A stretch of 11,391 nucleotides of DNA. Source: Pseudomonadota bacterium (GTDB lineage: Bacteria; Pseudomonadota; Gammaproteobacteria; Arenicellales; Arenicellaceae). Location of the stretch: positions 1-11,391 of the forward strand of contig JABJKL010000067.1 in assembly GCA_018660405.1 (NCBI GenBank), in the 5' to 3' direction. Shown here piece by piece: positions 6,682-11,391 of the stretch; the stretch's first letter is position 1; each line of letters opens with the position of its first letter. The position numbers and the translations under genes are program-made. The notes below the pieces were generated by a model. That model had not been told where the DNA came from and ran no database searches. It saw nothing but the letters and a program-made list of their open reading frames with translations.

Positions 6682-8328
6682 TTAGATAGACGCGCTCAAT
6701 TTCTTGATTTGATGGTTAAGTATCTCGTCATTTTCAGAGTAATCAACCGGGCACTCCACAAGATGCACGCCGGGTGTGTCCAAACACTTTTTGAGTAATG
6801 CTTGAAGCCCTTCGGCGCTTTCAACGCGATGACCATGGGCACCATAGCTTTGTGCATACTTCACGAAGTCGGGATTGCTATATTCGAGCCCAAAATCTTT
6901 GAAACCCAGGTTCGCCTGCTTCCAACGAATCATTCCGTAAGCATTATCGTTTAGCACGAGTACCACCAAATTCAGATTTAGACGCACCGCAGTTTCGAGC
7001 TCTTGCGAATTCATCATGAAGCCGCCATCACCGCAAATAGCCATAATTTTCCGGTTTGGGTGTATTAAACGTACGGCCATCGCCGACGGTAGACCTGCCC
7101 CCATGCTTGCAAGTGCATTATCCAATACCACCGTATTCGGTTTTGCTGCACGGTAATTACGTGCGAACCAGATTTTATACACCCCGTTATCCAGGCAAAT
7201 AATGCCATCGTCAGGTAGTGCACTGCGCACATCCGCCACTATGCGCTGCGGGTAAACCGGGAATCGGGAGTCGTCAGCACCTTCGGATATGTGTTTATCG
7301 TGGTGATTCTTTATGTTCATCATTTGACCAAAGCTCCAATGGCTTTGGACTTCCATTTGATCCTTGATTCGCCAAATAGCATTTGCGATATCCCCAATCA
7401 CCTCCACCTGTGGGAAGTACACAGGGTCCACCTCCGCTGTATTGAACGATATATGCAGAACCTCGGTGCCGCCACGCAGCATAAAAAATGGTGGTTTTTC
7501 GATGACATCATGGCCAATGTTTACGATTAGATCCGCGGCTTCGATTGCCCGATGCACAAAATCGTCTGCACTGAGCGTGGCATTGCCCATAAATAATTCG
7601 TGATTCTCGTCGATAACGCCTTTACCCAGTTGTGTGGTGACAAACGGTATACCAAATTCATCCACGAGTTCAGTAAGCACCCGGCTGGTCATCTTACGAT
7701 TAGCTCCGGCGCCGATAACTAAAATAGGGGCTTTTGCTTGTTCAATTTTTTCGACCGCAGCGTTAATCGCCTTTTTTTCTGCAACCGCTCGCCGGTTTAA
7801 CGACGCCGGAATGGGTAGCTGGTCGGTTTGTTCATCAGCAATGTCCTCTGGCAGCTCTAGATGAACCGCGCCGGGTTTTTCTTCCTCGGCTATCCGAAAG
7901 GCTTCACGAATTCTGCTGGGAATGCTGTCGCTGGCAACTATCTGGTGTGTATATTTGGTGATTGGCCCCATCATGTCGACCACATCGAGTATTTGGAATC
8001 GACCTTGTTTGGATTTTTTGATCGGTTTTTGGCCCGTGATCATCATCATAGGCATGCCACCGAGCTGTGCGTATGCCGCTGCTGTTACCAGATTTGTTGC
8101 GCCGGGCCCTAGCGTGGAAAGGCACACGCCTGTTTTGCCGGTAAAGCGTCCGTAAGTAGATGCCATAAAACCAGCAGCCTGCTCATGACGAGTGAGTATC
8201 AATTTTATTTTTTTTGAGCGCGAGAGACTATCAAGCAAGTCCAGATTCTCTTCACCAGGTATACCAAAAATATACTCGACGCCTTCAGCTTCCAGTGCCT
8301 TAATAAATAAGTCAGATGCTTTTGCCAT
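6682..8328 (-). CDS. Acetolactate synthase large subunit (thiamine-diphosphate enzyme), stand-alone
   Basis: A complete 548-residue cytoplasmic enzyme of the acetohydroxyacid/acetolactate synthase group, which joins two pyruvates to 2-acetolactate. The N-terminal pyrimidine domain has G-I-P-G-E-E-N (22-28) and R-H-E-Q with E49, the Glu that activates thiamine diphosphate, then S-T-L-G-P-G-A-T-N. The central domain has V-I-G-A-G-A-N-R. The C-terminal domain has G-D-G-G (433-436) and N-D-N (460-462), the Mg/diphosphate motif, followed by Y-G-M-I-R-W-K-Q. The last block differs from the typical biosynthetic IlvB/IlvI sequence (G-M-V-R-Q-W-Q) and from catabolic AlsS/BudB. No regulatory small subunit (IlvN/IlvH) and no acetolactate decarboxylase gene is adjacent. 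It therefore probably acts outside the main branched-chain pathway; other carboligations are possible. It lies 36 bases after the ABC permease gene, probably in that operon, with only a weak GAGA ribosome site. Confidence 0.9.
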   Translation of the reverse strand: MAKASDLFIKALEAEGVEYIFGIPGEENLDLLDSLSRSKKIKLILTRHEQAAGFMASTYGRFTGKTGVCLSTLGPGATNLVTAAAYAQLGGMPMMMITGQKPIKKSKQGRFQILDVVDMMGPITKYTHQIVASDSIPSRIREAFRIAEEEKPGAVHLELPEDIADEQTDQLPIPASLNRRAVAEKKAINAAVEKIEQAKAPILVIGAGANRKMTSRVLTELVDEFGIPFVTTQLGKGVIDENHELFMGNATLSADDFVHRAIEAADLIVNIGHDVIEKPPFFMLRGGTEVLHISFNTAEVDPVYFPQVEVIGDIANAIWRIKDQMEVQSHWSFGQMMNIKNHHDKHISEGADDSRFPVYPQRIVADVRSALPDDGIICLDNGVYKIWFARNYRAAKPNTVVLDNALASMGAGLPSAMAVRLIHPNRKIMAICGDGGFMMNSQELETAVRLNLNLVVLVLNDNAYGMIRWKQANLGFKDFGLEYSNPDFVKYAQSYGAHGHRVESAEGLQALLKKCLDTPGVHLVECPVDYSENDEILNHQIKKLSASI

Positions 8329-8364
8329 CTATTTTTGTTCTCTCGGTCTTGACCGTGCTGTGAG

Positions 8365-9126
8365 TTAATCTTTGAGTCGATAGCCCGTCGCAAAAATGCG
8401 CCACACGACAACGACACAGCTAACCAGGAATAAACTGATCATGCCAAGGCTGGTAACGATGCTCACGTCGGCGATGCCGTAGAAGCTCCAACGAAACCCA
8501 CTGACCAGATATACAACCGGATTGAATAAAGTAACTGTTTGCCAGAATGGGGGCAGCATATCAATTGAATAAAAAGTACCGCCCAGGAAGGCGAGTGGCG
8601 TAATAATCATTAACGGTACGATCTGTAATTGATCGAAGCCATTCGCGACAATGCCAAGAATAAAGCCAAATAAGCTAAAGGTGGTTGCGGTTAGAAATAG
8701 AAAAGTAATCATCCAAAACGGGTGTTGTATTTCATAGTCGACGAATATCCGCGCGGTGACAAGAATAATCAGGCCAACGATTATAGACTTGCTGGCGGCT
8801 GCACCGACATAGCCAAGCAATATTTCAAAATACGAAATGGGCGCAGACAAAATTTCGAATATGGTGCCGGTAAAGCGTGGAAAAAATATACCGAATGAAG
8901 CGTTTGAAATGCTCTGGGTCAGCAAAGACATCATGACCAGACCAGGAATAATAAAGGCGGCATAGCTAACTCCGCCGATTTCGCCCATGCGCGAACCAAT
9001 GGCAGAACCGAATACGATGAAATATAAGCAGGTCGAAACCACTGGGGCAGCAATGGTTTGGCCGATAGTGCGCCAGGCACGTGCCAACTCAAATTTATAG
9101 ATCGCAGCGACCGAATTAATACTCAT
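8365..9126 (-). CDS. yadH: ABC-2 type exporter permease (YadH-like)
   Basis: A 253-residue integral membrane protein of the ABC-2 permease family with six hydrophobic segments, at about residues 22-42, 57-78, 103-125, 138-160, 168-190 and 224-245. It resembles E. coli YadH in length and in several landmarks: F-G-S-x-I-G-S-R, F-I-I-P-G-L-V-M-M-S, a short re-entrant stretch around P-L-x-F-L-G-G-x-F-Y-S, and L-P-P-F-W-Q followed by N-P-V-V-Y-L-V-S-G-F-R. The start ATG shares its A with the last base of the ATPase stop codon (TAATG), so the two are translationally coupled and form one transporter, presumably a 2+2 dimer in the inner membrane. The substrate of the YadGH group is not established. 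I infer export rather than import because no binding-protein gene is present and ABC-2 systems export. Confidence 0.92.
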   Translation of the reverse strand: MSINSVAAIYKFELARAWRTIGQTIAAPVVSTCLYFIVFGSAIGSRMGEIGGVSYAAFIIPGLVMMSLLTQSISNASFGIFFPRFTGTIFEILSAPISYFEILLGYVGAAASKSIIVGLIILVTARIFVDYEIQHPFWMITFLFLTATTFSLFGFILGIVANGFDQLQIVPLMIITPLAFLGGTFYSIDMLPPFWQTVTLFNPVVYLVSGFRWSFYGIADVSIVTSLGMISLFLVSCVVVVWRIFATGYRLKD

Positions 9127-10046
9127 TATTGTTCTCGCACTAGTTTGACAAAAATTTCTTCCAGGGAGCTTTGGCTTGAACGAAGATCCTTGAAGTCGAT
9201 ACCTTGTTTGTCGAGCTTTCTGAGTAATTCCGCAATACCGGTATGTTCTTGTTTGGTATCAAAACTGTAAATCAGTTCGGTGCCGTCTGCTTCCAGCTTA
9301 AGGTCGTAGTCAGATAAATTGTCAGGGATCTCTGTCATTCCAGTTTGCAATTGCAACCGCAATTCCTTCTTGCCAAGTTTCTGCATAAGCGCTGTTTTTT
9401 CTTCAACAACAACGATTTTGCCACCACTGATAACGCCTACGCGATCCGCTATTTGCTCGGCTTCTTCGATGTAGTGCGTAGTTAATATAATGGTCACGCC
9501 ATTTTCGCGCAAATCTCGCACCATCTCCCACATGTCGCGGCGTAGCTCCACATCGACGCCAGCCGAGGGCTCATCCAGAAACAATATTTCTGGTTCGTGC
9601 GACAGTGCTTTAGCGATCATAACTCGACGCTTCATACCGCCAGACAGGGTGCGAAGTTTGGCGTCTTTTTTGTCCCACAGTGAGAGCTGTTTCAGTATCT
9701 TTTCCACGGACGCGTGGTTTTTCGGTTTGCCGAACAGACCACGGCTAAAGTTCACTGTTGACCAGGTGGTTTCAAAGGCATCGGTTGTTAACTCTTGGGG
9801 CACCAGGCCAATTTTTGAACGAGCGGCTCGGTATTCACTCACAATATTGTGGCCACTAGCGAGAACTTCACCGGAAGTTGGTGTGACAATTCCACAAATA
9901 ATACTGATTAGCGTGGTTTTACCTGCGCCATTAGGACCTAGCAGGGCAAAAATTTCTCCGGATTGAATTTCAAGGTCAATATTATGTAGTGCTTGATGAC
10001 CAGAAGCGTAGGTTTTGTTGAGTTGTTTTATCGAAATAATTGGCAT
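9126..10046 (-). CDS. yadG: ABC transporter ATP-binding protein (YadG-like)
   Basis: A 306-residue cytoplasmic ATPase with the complete set of motifs: A-loop Y13, Walker A G-P-N-G-A-G-K-T-T (37-45), Q84 of the Q-loop, signature L-S-G-G-M-K-R-R (134-141), Walker B F-L-D-E-P (156-160, catalytic E159), D-loop, and switch H191 in L-T-T-H-Y. The sequence around the Q-loop (V-P-Q-E, then F-E-T) and the S-A-G-V-D-V-E-L-R-R stretch match the YadG group. After the roughly 220-residue nucleotide-binding domain there is a C-terminal extension of about 80 residues, ending E-E-I-F-V-K-L-V-R. Such extensions are common in ABC-2 ATPases, where they help bind the substrate or permease. It is the first gene of the probable operon ATPase-permease-acetolactate synthase. 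I see no good Shine-Dalgarno before ATG 10046, and no promoter I would defend in the 87 bases up to ppiC. Confidence 0.95.
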   Translation of the reverse strand: MPIISIKQLNKTYASGHQALHNIDLEIQSGEIFALLGPNGAGKTTLISIICGIVTPTSGEVLASGHNIVSEYRAARSKIGLVPQELTTDAFETTWSTVNFSRGLFGKPKNHASVEKILKQLSLWDKKDAKLRTLSGGMKRRVMIAKALSHEPEILFLDEPSAGVDVELRRDMWEMVRDLRENGVTIILTTHYIEEAEQIADRVGVISGGKIVVVEEKTALMQKLGKKELRLQLQTGMTEIPDNLSDYDLKLEADGTELIYSFDTKQEHTGIAELLRKLDKQGIDFKDLRSSQSSLEEIFVKLVREQ

Positions 10047-10133
10047 TGAAATAAGGGCTTGGTTAGCTTTTCAAATCAACGATAGAGTTACTCAAGGCAA
10101 GCTTGGTAGCTCCCCATTCCCTTGTCCAAGAGC

Positions 10134-10415
10134 TTAGTCAGTTCTGCTAGTCACTTCTAATAAGTGATAGCCAAATTGAGTTTTAACCGGCCCTTGCACG
10201 GTGCCGACGTCGGCGCTGAATACAACCTTATCGAATTCGGGCACCATCATACCGGGAGAGAATTCACCAAGGTCGCCACCCTGTGCTTTTGATGGACAGG
10301 AAGAATGCTGTTTGGCAACATCGCCAAAATCGGCACCTGCTTCGATTTGAGTTTTAAGTTCATTACATATTTCTTCTGATGACACCAAAATGTGTCGTGC
10401 GCTGGCTTTTGCCAT
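10134..10415 (-). CDS. ppiC: Peptidyl-prolyl cis-trans isomerase C (parvulin)
   Basis: A 93-residue single-domain parvulin, the same length as E. coli PpiC. It speeds cis/trans isomerisation of prolyl bonds during cytoplasmic protein folding. The start is fixed by a strong AGGAGA six bases upstream of ATG 10415 and by the family N-terminus M-A-K-A-S-A-R-H-I-L-V; the frame is open upstream to 10553 but the extra residues are not family-like. Active-site positions known from parvulins are all present: H8, C40 in H-S-S-C-P-S, M57 and F61 (M-V-P-E-F-D-K-V-V-F), and H84 in F-G-Y-H. The Q-G-G-D-L-G-E-F (45-52) signature is intact. There is no signal peptide, unlike the periplasmic parvulins SurA and PpiD. 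It lies 252 bases downstream of the symporter gene and 87 bases upstream of the ABC genes on the same strand, probably transcribed on its own. Confidence 0.96.
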   Translation of the reverse strand: MAKASARHILVSSEEICNELKTQIEAGADFGDVAKQHSSCPSKAQGGDLGEFSPGMMVPEFDKVVFSADVGTVQGPVKTQFGYHLLEVTSRTD

Positions 10416-10420
10416 GATGT

Positions 10421-10426
10421 TCTCCT
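10421..10426 (-). promoter_or_regulatory. Shine-Dalgarno of ppiC
   Basis: AGGAGA on the minus strand, five bases before ATG 10415. It decides the ppiC start against the longer open frame that begins at 10553, and it is among the few strong ribosome sites in the window. Confidence 0.8.
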
Positions 10427-10576
10427 GATGGACCGTAAAGAGTCGGTTTGTTATTTCGATTCGGTCGCGCACTTTGCACGTTTTGGCTGAAAAAATCAAA
10501 GTCTGGAGCAGCTTATACGGAAGATCTTGGGCCCTGCCATGATCTGCACCCACTGTCTTATTTAAGCAGAATAGTA

Positions 10577-10612
10577 CCGGGCGTGTTTGTTATCGTGCCC
10601 GGCTTGGTTTTT
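10577..10612 (+). terminator. Intrinsic terminator-like hairpin pointing to the plus strand
   Basis: CCGGGC plus GTG (10577-10585) pairs with CGT plus GCCCGG (10594-10602), giving a nine-pair stem with two wobble pairs and an 8-base loop. CTTGGTTTTT follows (10603-10612). The T tract is on the plus-strand side, although no plus-strand gene precedes it. Read on the minus strand, in the direction of the symporter gene, the downstream bases are not T-rich. It may still act weakly there, 66 bases past the symporter stop. Confidence 0.5.
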
Positions 10613-10640
10613 AGTGCGCTAGTAGACTGTGGTAAAGGCG

Positions 10641-10666
10641 ACTGAGACAGACTGCCAGGTCTCAGT
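10641..10666 (-). terminator. Hairpin directly after the symporter stop codon
   Basis: ACTGAGAC (10641-10648) and GTCTCAGT (10659-10666) are perfect 8-bp inverted repeats around a 10-base spacer. They begin one base past the symporter stop codon. On the minus strand the stem is followed by CGCCTTTACC, a poor T tract, so termination is possible but not convincing. An RNA-stabilising 3' hairpin is the alternative. Confidence 0.4.
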
Positions 10667-10667
10667 T

Positions 10668-11391
10668 CTATATGCCGGTCGCGCCACGCACACGTTGCAG
10701 ATGTTCTTCTGGTAACGCCATCGTCCGTTTTGAAACGAAGTAGCACAGTGCCATCGAAATAAAGCCGCTCATCGCCGCGGCCGAATATGGGCTTTGTGAA
10801 TAAAAGGCAAACCACTGCCCAGCTTCTTCCAGCGCAGTTCCTTGCAGCCAGTGCCCGGAAATTATTTGCGCATGTATAAGAATAAAACTAATGGCTCCAC
10901 CCCAAAATCCGGCTAATGCACCGGCTCGGCTAATACCGTTCCAAAGAGAGCCTAATACCAGAGGCCCCATTAAGGCAGCGGTAAAACCACCCACGCCTGC
11001 CCAGACGAGCAGCGTAATGTTCATGTCCATGACGAACCAGCCCAGTATGATGGCGCCGACCAAGGTCAACACGGTAACCGTGCGGCTGATGACTAGCACC
11101 TTGCGGTCGAGCTGCGACTCGCTTTGATCTGCATGAAACCGTGGGGCGATGCTGCGCCGATAAATGTCGTTGGCGAATACCTGTGATGTTGAGATTAATA
11201 ATCCATCTGCAGTTGACATGATCGCCGCCAGCACGCCGACACCCAACAATGCAGCAAGCCAGGCTGGGAGTAATTCAATAAACAGAGCCGGCAGGGCAGT
11301 ATTGGCACCACCGGCAAGCAAATCATCACCGAGAATTGCGCGGGCAGAAGCACCGCCGAGCGCCATTGCTGGCAGTATCATGCCGAAGATA
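10668..11391 (-). CDS. Sodium:solute symporter (SSS family), C-terminal part
   Basis: The minus-strand frame is open to the right edge, so only the C-terminal 240 or so residues of a protein of probably about 500 are seen. Strongly hydrophobic segments alternate with short loops, about six in all. The diagnostic stretch is I-M-S-T-A-D-G-L-L followed by S-T-S-Q-V-F-A-N-D-I-Y-R, the TM8 region of PutP/ActP/PanF-type transporters. There the S-T pair (S340/T341 in PutP) helps bind sodium. A cytoplasmic loop with D-R-K-V-L-V-I-S-R-T follows, then a W-A-G-V-G-G-F-T-A-A segment and N-G-I-S-R-A-G-A-L-A-G-F-W-G-G, both common in the family. The substrate cannot be told from this half. The end at TAG 10668-10670 looks natural, with a 13-residue charged tail. 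Confidence 0.9.
   Translation of the reverse strand, partial: IFGMILPAMALGGASARAILGDDLLAGGANTALPALFIELLPAWLAALLGVGVLAAIMSTADGLLISTSQVFANDIYRRSIAPRFHADQSESQLDRKVLVISRTVTVLTLVGAIILGWFVMDMNITLLVWAGVGGFTAALMGPLVLGSLWNGISRAGALAGFWGGAISFILIHAQIISGHWLQGTALEEAGQWFAFYSQSPYSAAAMSGFISMALCYFVSKRTMALPEEHLQRVRGATGI

Noticed and set aside
10100..10136. AAGCTTGG / CCAAGAGCTT imperfect repeat after ppiC as a terminator
   Set aside because: The pairing needs a two-base bulge and there is no T tract downstream on the minus strand.
1..11391. Mobile element, phage, toxin-antitoxin, CRISPR, tRNA or rRNA content
   Set aside because: No transposase, integrase, direct-repeat array, cloverleaf-like sequence or toxin-antitoxin pair was seen on either strand. 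All genes with recognisable families look like ordinary chromosomal genes.

Overview
This looks like a piece of chromosome from a Gram-negative gammaproteobacterium, possibly a marine or cellulose-degrading relative of the Cellvibrionaceae; that narrower placement is a guess. The evidence is the set of recognisable gammaproteobacterial proteins (YaaA, PpiC/parvulin, a YadG/YadH-type ABC exporter, an IbpA-type small heat shock protein, a DUF2797 protein and a tripartite RND pump) and a base composition that looks by eye to be in the high 40s % GC. I see no phage, plasmid, insertion sequence, CRISPR, tRNA or rRNA signature.

Layout. Bases 1-3655 (+) hold the end of an RND periplasmic adaptor gene and the complete RND inner-membrane permease, 19 bases apart and evidently one operon. 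A DUF2797 gene (3683-4495, -) converges on it. Divergent from DUF2797 is a heat-shock unit (4563-5219, +): a sigma-32-like promoter, a short 5' leader that can fold into a ROSE-type RNA thermometer over the Shine-Dalgarno, an IbpA/Hsp20 gene and a rho-independent terminator. The Hsp20 reading frame is broken by one extra base in a run of seven C. Then come a TerB-like gene (5404-5835, +) and yaaA (5898-6674, +).

From 6682 onward all genes are on the minus strand. Read in their own direction they are: the C-terminal part of a sodium:solute symporter (SSS family) entering from the right edge; ppiC; an ABC exporter ATPase and permease that overlap by one base; and a stand-alone acetolactate synthase large subunit 36 bases downstream of the permease. 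The last three probably form an operon. yaaA and the acetolactate synthase gene end tail to tail with only 7 bases between their stop codons.

How the genes work together: the middle of the window is stress-flavoured (Hsp20, TerB-like, YaaA for peroxide stress), flanked by two export systems. I found no clearly new multi-gene system. The most interesting items are local: the C-tract frameshift in the heat-shock gene together with its intact thermometer and promoter, the missing canonical proton-relay residues in the RND permease, and a possible GIY-YIG-like core in the DUF2797 protein.
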